From Clostridiales bacterium (GTDB lineage: Bacteria > Bacillota > Clostridia > Peptostreptococcales > Anaerovoracaceae), in contig QXXF01000006.1 in NCBI GenBank assembly GCA_009911365.1, forward strand, positions 124,001 to 188,000: a DNA stretch of 64,000 nt, written 5' to 3'. Made by a program: the position numbers and the translations under genes. Positions within the stretch are counted from its first letter, which is position 1. The number at the start of each line of letters is the position of its first letter. The notes beneath the pieces are model-generated. The model made no database searches and was not told the DNA's origin. It saw only the letters and a list, made by a program, of their open reading frames with translations. This document shows positions 7,954 to 16,526 of this stretch, piece by piece.

Positions 7954-9267
7954 TTACAAAACTTCTATATTATCTCTTTTCCCCATATCTTTCATCGCAT
8001 TTTTTGTATCAAAAATCACTTTTGCATTTTGGCTGATCATCTGATAGTCTACCTTTGTATGCGCTGTTGTAATCATAATCAAATCATAAGACGCCACTAT
8101 TTCTGCAGTTAGTTCATCAAGGCCCTTTGATCGCATGCCATTATGCCTATACACTGATATGAATGGATCATAATAGTCTACCTCTGCCTTCTTTTCCTTT
8201 AAAATATCGATCACTTCTAATGCCGGAGATTCCCGATAATCATCAATATCCTGCTTATAGGCCACACCCAATACCAACACCTTTGCGCCATTTAGGGATT
8301 TTTTGTGTTCATTCAAAATGCGGCTCGCTCTTTCTACACAGTATTCTGGCATTTTATCATTGATCATCATGGAGCTCTCAATCATAGAAGTATGGAAACC
8401 ATACTCCCTGGCTTTCCATGACAAGTAATATGGATCCAGCGGAATACAGTGTCCGCCTAATCCTGGTCCAGGATAAAATGGCTGAAATCCATAAGGTTTC
8501 GTACTTGCCGCTTCTACCACTTCCCAATAGTTGATATTCATCTTATCACATAGCATAGCCATTTCATTTGCCAAGCCAATATTAATGTTGCGATAGGTAT
8601 TTTCCAAAATCTTTTCCATTTCAGCAATAGCTGGAGAAGATGCTTCAAACACATCGCCATCCAATACTGCTCGATACATGGCAGCGATTACTTCTGTCGC
8701 ATCTTTTCCGATTGCACCCACCACCTTCGGCGTATTCTTTGTTTTGTAAATCAAATTTCCTGGATCCACTCGTTCTGGGGAAAACCCAAGATAAAAGTCT
8801 TCACCGCATTTCAGGCCTGAACCTTCTTCCAAAATAGGTTTGATCAATTCCTCTGTAGTTCCTGGATAAGTCGTGGATTCTAACACCACCATGGAATTTC
8901 TTGTCAAATATTTACTGATTTTTTCCGCAGAACTTTTCACATATGAAATATCTGGCTGCTGGTGGCTGTCCAATGGAGTTGGCACACAAATCGCCACAAA
9001 ATCCACATCTTTTACAAAGCTAAAATCTGTAGTAGCTGAAAGCATTCCATTTGCAACTAGCTCTTTCAAGTCTTGATCTACCACATCTCCAATATAATTA
9101 TGTCCTTCATTGACCATGTTAACTTTTTCACTCTGGATATCAAAGCCAATGGTTTTAAAACCAGCCTTTGCTTTTTCTACAGCTAAAGGCAATCCCACAT
9201 AGCCTAAACCTACAACGCCAACGATAATATCCTTATTGTTTATTTTCTCTAATAAAACCCTCTTCAC
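7954..9267 (-). CDS. Nucleotide-sugar 6-dehydrogenase (UDP-HexNAc dehydrogenase, WbpA-like)
   Basis: The protein has 437 residues, normal for UDP-GlcNAc/UDP-ManNAc 6-dehydrogenases. It has an N-terminal NAD fold (VGVVGLGYVGLPLAVEKA), the CVPTPLD motif, the VLESTTYPGTTEE stretch and the catalytic-cysteine loop PGPGLGGHCIPLDPYYLSWK. The C-terminal UDP-binding domain has VLGVAYKQDIDDYRESPALE. The enzyme oxidises C6 of a UDP-N-acetylhexosamine twice to the uronic acid. The loop and length fit the WbpA/WbpO/WecC group better than UDP-glucose dehydrogenase. In this operon it would supply UDP-GlcNAcA for the WbpB-like dehydrogenase. Ninety-five bp separate it from the next gene and 22 bp from the glycosyltransferase upstream. 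Confidence 0.92.
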   Translation of the reverse strand: MKRVLLEKINNKDIIVGVVGLGYVGLPLAVEKAKAGFKTIGFDIQSEKVNMVNEGHNYIGDVVDQDLKELVANGMLSATTDFSFVKDVDFVAICVPTPLDSHQQPDISYVKSSAEKISKYLTRNSMVVLESTTYPGTTEELIKPILEEGSGLKCGEDFYLGFSPERVDPGNLIYKTKNTPKVVGAIGKDATEVIAAMYRAVLDGDVFEASSPAIAEMEKILENTYRNINIGLANEMAMLCDKMNINYWEVVEAASTKPYGFQPFYPGPGLGGHCIPLDPYYLSWKAREYGFHTSMIESSMMINDKMPEYCVERASRILNEHKKSLNGAKVLVLGVAYKQDIDDYRESPALEVIDILKEKKAEVDYYDPFISVYRHNGMRSKGLDELTAEIVASYDLIMITTAHTKVDYQMISQNAKVIFDTKNAMKDMGKRDNIEVL

Positions 9268-9289
9268 TGTGTTCTCTCCTTAGCTAAAA

Positions 9290-10519
9290 TCAAACAAATA
9301 TTGATTCAAATCTTTTCGACAATATATGATATGAATATTGGCTCAGGGCCGCTTTCTTGGCATTTTCTCTCATTCTGCCAAGTGCGTCTGCTTCCATATT
9401 TTTAATTGTAAGGATCGCATCAATAATACCTGATGCATCCATAGAATCCACCATCATGCCACAATTATATTTTGATATAGGACTCTCAGGAGTTGTAATC
9501 GCACACACCATAGGAATCCCGGCCATCATCCCGTCTATCATTTTGTTCATTGCCAAACCAAAGCGATACAATGGTGACTGCTTCGCCCCCATATAGATTA
9601 CGTCAAATCGCTTACACAATGTCGGAATCGCAAGTTTATCTATGGAATCCAGAAAAGTGACATCTTTTAAGCCTTTTCTTTCAGCCATTGATATCAATCC
9701 GGCTTTTTCTACGCCATCGCCAACTAACACAAAATGGACTGCGTCATCCTTGATCTGCTCCGCACAATCAATCAATACCTCCAAAGCATTGGATAACGCA
9801 TGTCCTCCGAAATACCCTACAATATATTTTCCATCTTCCTTTAATTTAGTTAATGCTTCTTGATGCTCCTTTGGCAAAGGCAATGGATTTTCCCAATCCT
9901 CTACTACAACGCCGTTTGGTATTTCCACAAATTTATCAGGTCGCAGCCCATGCTGAACCATATAATCTTTTGCCAATGGTGGAAGGGATACCACTTTATC
10001 AGAATGCTTATAGGCACTATTCTCACCAATCTGCATAGCCACCACAAAAGGATGCCACTTAGACATGCCACCGATCTCGATCAACGTCGCCGGCCACATA
10101 TCATGCACCTCATGAATCAACTTCACCTTCTTCTTCGACAGCCTCCGAATCCGCTGCCCCACATATGTATCCAGCGGATAAGTCGAAGAGGCGATCACCA
10201 CATCCGGCGACAAGTCATTAATAATCTTCTTCGTTTTCAGCCACAACTTGGAAACAAATCGAAACATGGTCATGGCCCTCTTTGCGCCATTTCCTTCATA
10301 AGTACCGGTCTGGATCCAATGATAATGGATTCCATCAATCGTCTGCTCTTGGAAGTCATGATCCACCGTAGGATTCACTCTGCGCAGATGGGAATGATCC
10401 GCAGCGATGATGTCCACCCGATGGCCCATTTTGATCCATTCCCTGGCGAAATAGTAAGGCCGAAACTCCATGCCCATTTCAGGAGAACCCGCATAGTGAT
10501 TTAAAATCAAAATATTCAT
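9290..10519 (-). CDS. Family 4 glycosyltransferase, WbuB-like
   Basis: The protein has 409 residues and a GT-B fold. The N-domain begins MNILILNHYAGSPEMGMEFR, a start seen in WbuB-type GT4 enzymes of O-antigen and capsule loci. The acceptor side carries VHDMWPATLIEIGG. The C-domain has the donor-binding region IVGYFGGHALSNALEVLIDC and a later PLYRFGLAMNKMIDGMMAGI patch. It probably adds the second sugar, often an N-acetyl-fucosamine or similar, onto the lipid-linked first sugar made by the phosphoglycosyl transferase encoded just upstream (14 bp gap). It is cytoplasmic or membrane-associated at the inner face. The donor sugar cannot be read from sequence. GC content drops in the 3' half of the gene, near the shift to the AT-rich left part of the operon. 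Confidence 0.87.
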   Translation of the reverse strand: MNILILNHYAGSPEMGMEFRPYYFAREWIKMGHRVDIIAADHSHLRRVNPTVDHDFQEQTIDGIHYHWIQTGTYEGNGAKRAMTMFRFVSKLWLKTKKIINDLSPDVVIASSTYPLDTYVGQRIRRLSKKKVKLIHEVHDMWPATLIEIGGMSKWHPFVVAMQIGENSAYKHSDKVVSLPPLAKDYMVQHGLRPDKFVEIPNGVVVEDWENPLPLPKEHQEALTKLKEDGKYIVGYFGGHALSNALEVLIDCAEQIKDDAVHFVLVGDGVEKAGLISMAERKGLKDVTFLDSIDKLAIPTLCKRFDVIYMGAKQSPLYRFGLAMNKMIDGMMAGIPMVCAITTPESPISKYNCGMMVDSMDASGIIDAILTIKNMEADALGRMRENAKKAALSQYSYHILSKRFESIFV

Positions 10520-10532
10520 GCTGTTCTCCTTT

Positions 10533-11237
10533 CTACTTCAAAATGCTGACAAACGTCTTCCACATCAATCCAATATCCTTTAAAAAACTAAAATCCCGTA
10601 TATATTCCAGATTGTATTTCATTTTTTCTGGAAGCACATGCTCCACATACGCATGATCCGTACTCATGCCGCGCCCCGTGTACTTGTCCATCATCACGTC
10701 TTCATCTTTGAACCGGATGCTGGCCAGGGACGTGATTCCCGCAGGCAACAAGAGAGTGGCCTTCATCTCCTCCTTGTAGGCTTCCACGTATTTCCGAACT
10801 TCCGGCCGCGTTCCTACGAAGCTCATTTCTCCCTTGATCACATTGAATAGCTGCGGCAACTCATCCAAGCGGCATTTCCTGATTTTGCTCCCAATCTTTG
10901 TGATCCTAGAATCATTGCCGCTGGTCACAAGGGCACCAATTTGATCTGCGTTCTGCACCATGGTACGAAACTTGAAAATCCGAAAATCCTTACCGCCTGT
11001 GGTGACTCTCACTTGCCGGTAAAAAACCGGTCCTTTGGAGTCCACTTTGATCAAGATAGCCAAGATCAACAACACTGGTGACAGCAATATGGTCATAATC
11101 AGAGAAACAATGAGGTCAAATCCTCTCTTGATCAAAAGGCTGCCTTTTCGTTTCAACAGCAGATCATAGTAACGCCGTATTGCATCTGTTTTCCACTCTT
11201 CCGGCAATTGATTCCACTGCGCTAACATTCGCCGCAC
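10533..11237 (-). CDS. Initiating phosphoglycosyl transferase (PglC/WcaJ family)
   Basis: The protein has 234 residues. After ~35 soluble residues there is one re-entrant membrane helix (FDLIVSLIMTILLSPVLLIL), then the catalytic domain with KGPVFYRQVRV, FRIFKFRTM and DELPQLFNVIKGEMSFVGTR, the signature of the bacterial sugar transferase family. It moves a sugar 1-phosphate from a UDP-sugar to undecaprenyl phosphate and thus starts the glycan unit. Size and a single membrane segment place it with the short monotopic PglC-like enzymes. With a 4,6-dehydratase and an aminotransferase encoded directly upstream, the first sugar is probably a 4-amino-4,6-dideoxy HexNAc derivative. The frame overlaps the aminotransferase gene by 16 nt; a second ATG at 11228 is an alternative start. 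Confidence 0.9.
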   Translation of the reverse strand: MRRMLAQWNQLPEEWKTDAIRRYYDLLLKRKGSLLIKRGFDLIVSLIMTILLSPVLLILAILIKVDSKGPVFYRQVRVTTGGKDFRIFKFRTMVQNADQIGALVTSGNDSRITKIGSKIRKCRLDELPQLFNVIKGEMSFVGTRPEVRKYVEAYKEEMKATLLLPAGITSLASIRFKDEDVMMDKYTGRGMSTDHAYVEHVLPEKMKYNLEYIRDFSFLKDIGLMWKTFVSILK

Positions 11238-12448
11238 AACTCCTTTAATAAATCTGTGACCCTTGCTATGATATAGTCAATTTGCTCTTTTGTCAACCTG
11301 CTATATAATGGCAGCGTAATCTCATTCTTGTAAAAATCATAAGCATTGGGATAGTCTGCCATGTTAAAGCCCATGTTCTTATATGCGGTCATCATTGGCA
11401 GGGGTTTATAATGCACGTTGGCAGCCACTCCCTGCTCCGCCAATTTTATGATGAACTGGTTACGCTCTTCTTCTGAAATTCCTGGGATTCTCAAAAAATA
11501 CAGATGCCCACTGGAACAATGCTCTTCGCCAGAATGCTCCAATACCTTCACCCCATATGGCGCAAAGGCTTCATTATATTTGCCTGTGATCTGCTGCCTT
11601 TTTTTCAGCATTTCCGGGTATCGCTCCAACTGCACAAGGCCAATGGCCGCTTGTATGTCCGTCATGTTGCATTTATAAGCCGGAGACACGATGTCATATT
11701 CCCATGCGCCCACCTTTACCTTATTGAGTGCGTCCTTTGTCTGTCCATGAAGGGAAAGGTTCATGTACTGCGTATAAATCCACTGGTCATCAATGCCCGG
11801 AATCTGCTTCCAAGTCACGGTTCCCCCCTCTGCTGTTGTCAGGTTTTTTACAGCATGAAAAGAGAAGCATGTGAAATCTGCGATTTGCCCTGATTTTTTT
11901 CCCTGTCGCTGCGCACCAAATCCATGAGCAGAATCCGCAATCACTATGATACGATCAAACTGTTTTTGAATCGCATTGTCACTGGAATTGAATTTATGGC
12001 TATGCTGCTGGAGGATTTCAAACAATCGACCATAATCACAAATGATCCCAGCCAGATCCACTGGAATGATGGCCTTTGTTTTTTCTGTGATCAAATCGCC
12101 CAGCTGTTCATAGTCGATTTCCGGAATATCCCTTTGAATGTCCACCATGACCGGTGTCGCACCTACATGGCACACAGGACTGCAAGTCGCCGTGTACGTA
12201 TAAGCTGGCACGATCACTTCATCTCCAGGGCCAATATCCAGCAGCCGCAACGTCATCTCCATTGCCGCGGTCGCTGAACTCAAGCACACCGCTTTATTTG
12301 TCCCTATATATGCCGCAATCTTTTTCTCAAATTCTTTTGTCCTCGGACCGGTAGTGATCCAGCCTGACCGCAAAGCTTCTGCCACTTGCTGGACTTCCTC
12401 TTCTGTAATATCCGGCGGTGAAAATGGTATGTTCATCTTTTCTTCCAT
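11222..12448 (-). CDS. DegT/DnrJ/EryC1/StrS-family sugar aminotransferase
   Basis: The protein has 408 residues from the ATG at 12448, chosen because GGAGATAGATCA stands right before it; a longer open frame to 12499 would overlap the upstream gene. It is a PLP enzyme of the DegT family. CLSSATAAMEMTLRLL binds the phosphate, VIADSAHGFGA is the ring-stacking region and FSFHAVKNLTTAEGG carries the PLP-lysine. It transfers an amino group from glutamate to a keto sugar nucleotide. Position directly after the 4,6-dehydratase suggests a PglE-like 4-amination, but the WbpB-like dehydrogenase in the same operon also needs a 3-aminotransferase and no second one is seen. About 15-20 extra residues sit before the ring-stacking motif, which may matter for substrate choice. 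Confidence 0.9.
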   Translation of the reverse strand: MEEKMNIPFSPPDITEEEVQQVAEALRSGWITTGPRTKEFEKKIAAYIGTNKAVCLSSATAAMEMTLRLLDIGPGDEVIVPAYTYTATCSPVCHVGATPVMVDIQRDIPEIDYEQLGDLITEKTKAIIPVDLAGIICDYGRLFEILQQHSHKFNSSDNAIQKQFDRIIVIADSAHGFGAQRQGKKSGQIADFTCFSFHAVKNLTTAEGGTVTWKQIPGIDDQWIYTQYMNLSLHGQTKDALNKVKVGAWEYDIVSPAYKCNMTDIQAAIGLVQLERYPEMLKKRQQITGKYNEAFAPYGVKVLEHSGEEHCSSGHLYFLRIPGISEEERNQFIIKLAEQGVAANVHYKPLPMMTAYKNMGFNMADYPNAYDFYKNEITLPLYSRLTKEQIDYIIARVTDLLKELCGEC

Positions 12449-12471
12449 TGATCTATCTCCAAATTTTCTGG

Positions 12472-14301
12472 TCAAATCTGCGGCTGATAGGTGTCGCAAA
12501 CCTTCCCGATTTCCTTTTTGATCTTCTTCCCATTGGTTTCCGCCACAGTGATCAAATGCTCTAGCTGCCGCAGGAACCCTTTGTGGTCCATATCAATGGG
12601 CTTTCCAATATAAATTAAATCATTCGGTGTGCTTTCCAAACCTTCCTCAGCCATCAAAAGCTCTTCGTACAGCTTTTCGCCTGGCCTCAGGCCCACGATT
12701 TCAATCTTGATATCTTCATCCGGCACATAACCCTTGAGCCTGATTAGGTTCACTGCCAGGTCATAAATTTTCACAGGCTGTCCCATGTCTAGGACAAAAA
12801 TTTCCCCGCCCTTTGCCAAGAGGCCTGCCTGAAGCACCAGGGAAACCGCTTCGCTGACTGTCATGAAAAAACGGGTGATTTCCCTGTGGGTCAGAGTCAC
12901 CGGACCGCCGGATTCGATCTGTTTCAGAAACAAAGGAATCACGGACCCGTTGCTTCCCAGCACGTTTCCAAAGCGCACAGCCACGAATTCCGTTTCCGAC
13001 ATGGTGTTATACGCTTGAACGATCATCTCACAAAGCCGTTTTGTAGCACCCATCACATTGGTTGGGCGTACCGCTTTATCCGTAGAAATCAGCACAAATC
13101 GCTTCACATGATATTTGTCTGCCAGCTTTGCCAGATTCAGCGTCCCCTTGCAATTATTCTTCACCGCTTCATTGGGAGAATGCTCCATCAGGGGCACATG
13201 CTTGTGCGCCGCCGCATGATAGATCACATCTGGCTTCTCATTTTGAAAGATGGTTTCCATGCGGCCATAATCCCGCACAGAACCAATCAATACTTTTACG
13301 TCAATGTCCGGATGATTCCGAAGCAGCTCCATCTGCAACTCGTAGGCCCCGTTCTCATAAATGTCCAGCACGATCAATTTTTTTGGCCGGTTGGCAGCGA
13401 TCTGCCTGCATAGCTCTGAACCGATCGTACCGCCACCGCCAGTGACCATGACCACCTTATCCTGAACAAAGTCTTCCATTTCACGGTTGTTGATAACCAC
13501 TGCGTCTCGCCCCAACAGATCCTCGTAATTGACCTCCCGCACGCTCTGGCTCAAGGAAGATGTTAGGCTTGCGGAAATAGATGGAAGAATCTTCAGCTTC
13601 GCAGGCGTTTCATTGCAAATGGTGATGATTTCTCCCGCAACTTTCGGCGGCGCAGAAGGTATGGCAATGATGATTTCATCCACGTCGTATTTCTTTACCG
13701 CAAAAGCAATATCCTGCCGATCTCCCACGATAGGAATTCCATGGATGTACTTTCCCCGCTTTGCGGGATTATCATCCACCAGGCACACGATCTTTGCGGA
13801 ATTACTGCTATTCCGTAATTCCCGAATCAAAAGGGAAGCCGCTGAACCGGCCCCCACGATCATAATCTTATGCCGAGAGGAACCGTCACCTTTTGCGTAT
13901 TTTCTCCAAACCTGCCGTACTAGCCGAATAGAAATCCGAGAAGCCGCCAGCAAAAGAAACAAAAACACCCAGTTAAAAATGTAAAAACTCCGAGGCATAG
14001 CGACCCCCATGAGCATGCGGTACGTCACGTACAGTGCTTCCATGACTAAAGAGGCCTTTAAAACCGATATCAATTCATCCATGCCAGCATAAGCCCATAC
14101 CCTATTATACAACTTAAACAAGGCCATTACAAGCACTGTAATGGCCATATCCGCAGGGAGACAACTGATGGCTGGTTCCAAATAAGCGATCTCCATGGTA
14201 AAAATGCCGAATCGGAGTGCCAGGGGCATGATGGAACTGAATGCCACGATCGCCGCATCGACCAGTATTAAAATAATGATCCTCGTGTATTTTTTACTCA
14301 T
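12472..14301 (-). CDS. Membrane-bound UDP-sugar 4,6-dehydratase (CapD/PglF family)
   Basis: The protein has 609 residues, the usual length. Four membrane helices lie in the first ~125 residues (RIIILILVDAAIVAFSSIMP is the first), followed by a Rossmann domain (KIMIVGAGSAASLLIREL) and a catalytic SDR domain with VMVTGGGGTIGSELCRQ, YHAAAHKHVPLMEHSP and ISTDKAVRPTNVMGATK. The usual tyrosine of the YxxxK motif is replaced by methionine, as in PglF and other large dehydratases. The enzyme turns UDP-GlcNAc into UDP-2-acetamido-2,6-dideoxy-4-hexulose, the substrate for the aminotransferase gene that begins 23 bp downstream. It is the first gene of the polysaccharide operon, with a promoter candidate about 55 bp upstream. 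FlaA1-like function with C5 inversion cannot be excluded. Confidence 0.92.
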   Translation of the reverse strand: MSKKYTRIIILILVDAAIVAFSSIMPLALRFGIFTMEIAYLEPAISCLPADMAITVLVMALFKLYNRVWAYAGMDELISVLKASLVMEALYVTYRMLMGVAMPRSFYIFNWVFLFLLLAASRISIRLVRQVWRKYAKGDGSSRHKIMIVGAGSAASLLIRELRNSSNSAKIVCLVDDNPAKRGKYIHGIPIVGDRQDIAFAVKKYDVDEIIIAIPSAPPKVAGEIITICNETPAKLKILPSISASLTSSLSQSVREVNYEDLLGRDAVVINNREMEDFVQDKVVMVTGGGGTIGSELCRQIAANRPKKLIVLDIYENGAYELQMELLRNHPDIDVKVLIGSVRDYGRMETIFQNEKPDVIYHAAAHKHVPLMEHSPNEAVKNNCKGTLNLAKLADKYHVKRFVLISTDKAVRPTNVMGATKRLCEMIVQAYNTMSETEFVAVRFGNVLGSNGSVIPLFLKQIESGGPVTLTHREITRFFMTVSEAVSLVLQAGLLAKGGEIFVLDMGQPVKIYDLAVNLIRLKGYVPDEDIKIEIVGLRPGEKLYEELLMAEEGLESTPNDLIYIGKPIDMDHKGFLRQLEHLITVAETNGKKIKKEIGKVCDTYQPQI

Positions 14302-14355
14302 TTTATTACAATCATATTTCTACCACAAAAACTAACATATCACAAAACTTTTATT

Positions 14356-14384
14356 AGAATAACATAGTTCCATTAAAATAGCAA
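14356..14384 (-). promoter_or_regulatory. Candidate sigma-A promoter of the polysaccharide operon
   Basis: On the minus strand TTGCTA (14384-14379) and TATTCT (14361-14356) are 17 bp apart, about 55 bp upstream of the 4,6-dehydratase start. Further upstream (about 14410-14460) the AT-rich leader has two ATGTAACA copies and an imperfect inverted repeat TGTACAT-GAA-ATGTAAC, which could bind a regulator. The whole gap 14302-14508 has no credible gene. Confidence 0.6.
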
Positions 14385-14508
14385 GTTTTCAAGCGTTTTC
14401 AGCAACGGTAATTGTTACATTTCATGTACAGTTTATTACGTTTCCTATGTTACATCAATATTTTTTGAAAAAACGCATACCTTTTTATCAAAGTGACGCT
14501 TTTCAGCC

Positions 14509-16116
14509 TCAAACCACTGCCTCCACCAAGGTTTTATCTCCTAATACAACCTCGTTTACACCGGTCCGCTTTTTCTGATTAAAGTTGAAACTGATCATAT
14601 AGCCCTTCTTCAAATGATAATAATCCAGATATTCTGCCAATTGCGCTTCTCCCCTGGCATTGTATTCATCCCCGCGCCAAATCTTCAGTTCGATCACAAA
14701 CTGCTCACCACGATAATCTACGATCACATCTGTTCGCCGCATATCCCGAGTCTGGGCTTCAATGTAATAGTTGCCGGTTCCGTTAATGATCGGCTTTAAA
14801 TACAGCAGAAAATATCGCCGCCCATCTTCTTCGTAGAATTGTTCTTGCTGCTTTCCATATAATTCATGAAAATGTAGGACAAATCTTTCCAGTATCTTGC
14901 GCATATCTAATCGTCCATTTTGCACAAACTGATTCTTTTCGCTCAGAGCCGAGCTATAGATGCCGCTATCTAGCGCTTCCTCACCTAAAAACAAGTCATA
15001 TAATACAGTTTCAAAAATTCGATTACTAATTGCTATCGCTCCCTCTGCGTTTTTTATGAAACCAAACATGTGTGCGATTTCGATCTGCTCATTCAACGAA
15101 TTATATGGAATCTGTTTTCCATCAAACAGCACTGTGTAAACCAGGGACCGAAGGGTTGAGTCATCTGTCAATTTATTGACCAGGGATTCAAAAAGAGCAT
15201 TTTTTTCCGTGATCAGTAATTTCACTGCCTCTGAAAGGCCTTCTTTGGTCCATATAGCAGACCGATCAGTAAAGCGTTCTATTCCCGCCACTCGTTCATC
15301 CAACAACTTGCAAATGCGCGATACCAAAAACGGATATCCTGATGTATAGGCATAAATCTCTTTTGCCATTTGCTGAACATCCATTCCCGTTTGATGATCC
15401 GCTTCATATTCCATCAGCATTCCTGCGATTTCATCAGAAGAAAAACTCATATTCACAAGAAAATCCGCCGCTATGTTCCAAGGACTGTTGAGTTTGTGCT
15501 CTTCATCTGAAATGAACTTTCGTTTTAGATTTTTGATATCGTATACACTAGCTAAAATCACGGATTGAAAAGTAGTAAGCTGATCTCTTTCGATATAATA
15601 AAACCGTAGCTGCGCCAAGAAATCCAAAAACACTTGATGGTTCGCCGCACTGTCCACTTCGTCAATGATCAGAACAATTCCTTTCTCTGCGGTCTGGCAA
15701 ATATCGCTCAGGTTTTCAAACAATTCCTGTAGTTCAAAGTATGGGTCTTGCCGTACAACGGCCTGTTCCAAGGCCATGGTCGCAGCTCCTGCCCGCTTCA
15801 CTGAGGCAGCATCATCGCTCTCTTGTCTCCACAACCGTAAAAATACCTTTGCAAAGGCCAACGAAAACACATTTTCATTTCTAAACTTTGCGCTGCCAAA
15901 GGACTGAAAATCCATACTAATGACAAAATAGTCATCTCTCAAAAAACTCCGCAAGGATCTTAAAGTAGTAGTCTTTCCATACTGCCTGGCCCTATTGATG
16001 GTGAAATACTGACCTTGATCCACCATTTCCTTGATCTGTTCCAGTTTTTTCGTAATATCCACCATGTAATGCCTCTCAGGCACGCAGACGGCACTCGAGT
16101 TAAAAAATTTTCTCAT
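14509..16116 (-). CDS. AAA-ATPase-like protein with C-terminal PD-(D/E)XK-like domain
   Basis: The protein has 535 residues. The N-domain has a P-loop variant in NRARQYGKTTTLRSLRSFL and a Walker B region GIVLIIDEVDSAAN. The last ~110 residues end with TDVIVDYRGEQFVIELKIWR, which matches the D-ExK core of PD-(D/E)XK folds. This architecture belongs to a large clostridial and Bacteroides family of AAA-like proteins of unknown role, often in many copies per genome and sometimes near mobile DNA. The P-loop has RQYGKT in place of GxxGxGKT, a known variant of this family. A second short copy of its 3' end occurs at 16908-16935, and its 5' flank is repeated at 16972-17008, so a former paralogue was probably next to it. 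The function is not known. Confidence 0.8.
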   Translation of the reverse strand: MRKFFNSSAVCVPERHYMVDITKKLEQIKEMVDQGQYFTINRARQYGKTTTLRSLRSFLRDDYFVISMDFQSFGSAKFRNENVFSLAFAKVFLRLWRQESDDAASVKRAGAATMALEQAVVRQDPYFELQELFENLSDICQTAEKGIVLIIDEVDSAANHQVFLDFLAQLRFYYIERDQLTTFQSVILASVYDIKNLKRKFISDEEHKLNSPWNIAADFLVNMSFSSDEIAGMLMEYEADHQTGMDVQQMAKEIYAYTSGYPFLVSRICKLLDERVAGIERFTDRSAIWTKEGLSEAVKLLITEKNALFESLVNKLTDDSTLRSLVYTVLFDGKQIPYNSLNEQIEIAHMFGFIKNAEGAIAISNRIFETVLYDLFLGEEALDSGIYSSALSEKNQFVQNGRLDMRKILERFVLHFHELYGKQQEQFYEEDGRRYFLLYLKPIINGTGNYYIEAQTRDMRRTDVIVDYRGEQFVIELKIWRGDEYNARGEAQLAEYLDYYHLKKGYMISFNFNQKKRTGVNEVVLGDKTLVEAVV

Positions 16117-16135
16117 ATTGTTTTCCTTTTTACCA

Positions 16136-16171
16136 CAACAACATACCCGTCCCTAAAACCCAAACGGCCAG
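16136..16171. repeat. Direct repeat A, 5' flank of the AAA-ATPase
   Basis: This 36-bp segment (starting CAACAACATACCCGTCCCTA) matches about 32 of 37 positions of the segment at 16972-17008. The two copies are in the same direction and enclose the toxin-antitoxin genes. It covers the leader of the ATPase gene. Confidence 0.75.
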
Positions 16172-16180
16172 CCACTAGTT

Positions 16181-16207
16181 TTATAAAAAATTCATTGTTT
16201 TTTATAA
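16181..16207. terminator. Perfect AT-only hairpin after the toxin gene
   Basis: TTATAAAAAA (16181-16190) and TTTTTTATAA (16198-16207) form a perfect 10-bp inverted repeat with a 7-nt loop. It lies 44 bp past the toxin stop and 65 bp before the ATPase start. It contains a T-run in both directions, but no G or C in the stem, so termination strength is doubtful. Confidence 0.4.
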
Positions 16208-16250
16208 TGCCTTCCATTCCATTTGTCAACTATACGATTAACCACGCTGA

Positions 16251-16526
16251 TTAAAATAAATCACTATACGTTCCTGTTCTTGTCAAGTATAAAATCAGTT
16301 CCTGATCAGCAATCTCGTAAATCAACAGCCAATCCGGGGTTATATGGCACTCACGGCATCCCTGATAAATCCCATTTAATGAATGATCCTTATTTTTCTG
16401 TGGCAACGTCTGCCCATCAGCTAATCGCTTCACAATGTCAGCCAACAAAGAAAGATCATAACCTCTCTTATGAGCTCGCTTTAAATCCTTTTGAAATCTA
16501 GTAGTAGGCCTAATCGCGTACTTCAT
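16251..16526 (-). CDS. YafQ/RelE-family toxin of a type II toxin-antitoxin system
   Basis: The protein has 91 residues, typical for YafQ-type mRNA interferases. It opens with YAIRPTTRFQKDLKRAHKRG and has the family core LADGQTLPQKNKDHSLNG followed by GCRECHITPDWLLIYEI, where a histidine and the DWLLIY segment match the active-site strand of YafQ. Such toxins bind the ribosome and cut mRNA within codons. It overlaps the antitoxin gene by 4 nt (stop and start share ATGA at 16523-16526), the usual antitoxin-first arrangement. The pair sits between two direct repeats that also flank remnants of an AAA-ATPase gene, suggesting that it arrived with, or replaced, part of a duplicated segment. Confidence 0.9.
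   Translation of the reverse strand: MKYAIRPTTRFQKDLKRAHKRGYDLSLLADIVKRLADGQTLPQKNKDHSLNGIYQGCRECHITPDWLLIYEIADQELILYLTRTGTYSDLF

Noticed and set aside
9860-10504. A 214-codon plus-strand ORF opposite the GT4 gene
   Set aside because: It is antisense to a clear glycosyltransferase and is rich in H, R and P, typical of shadow frames.
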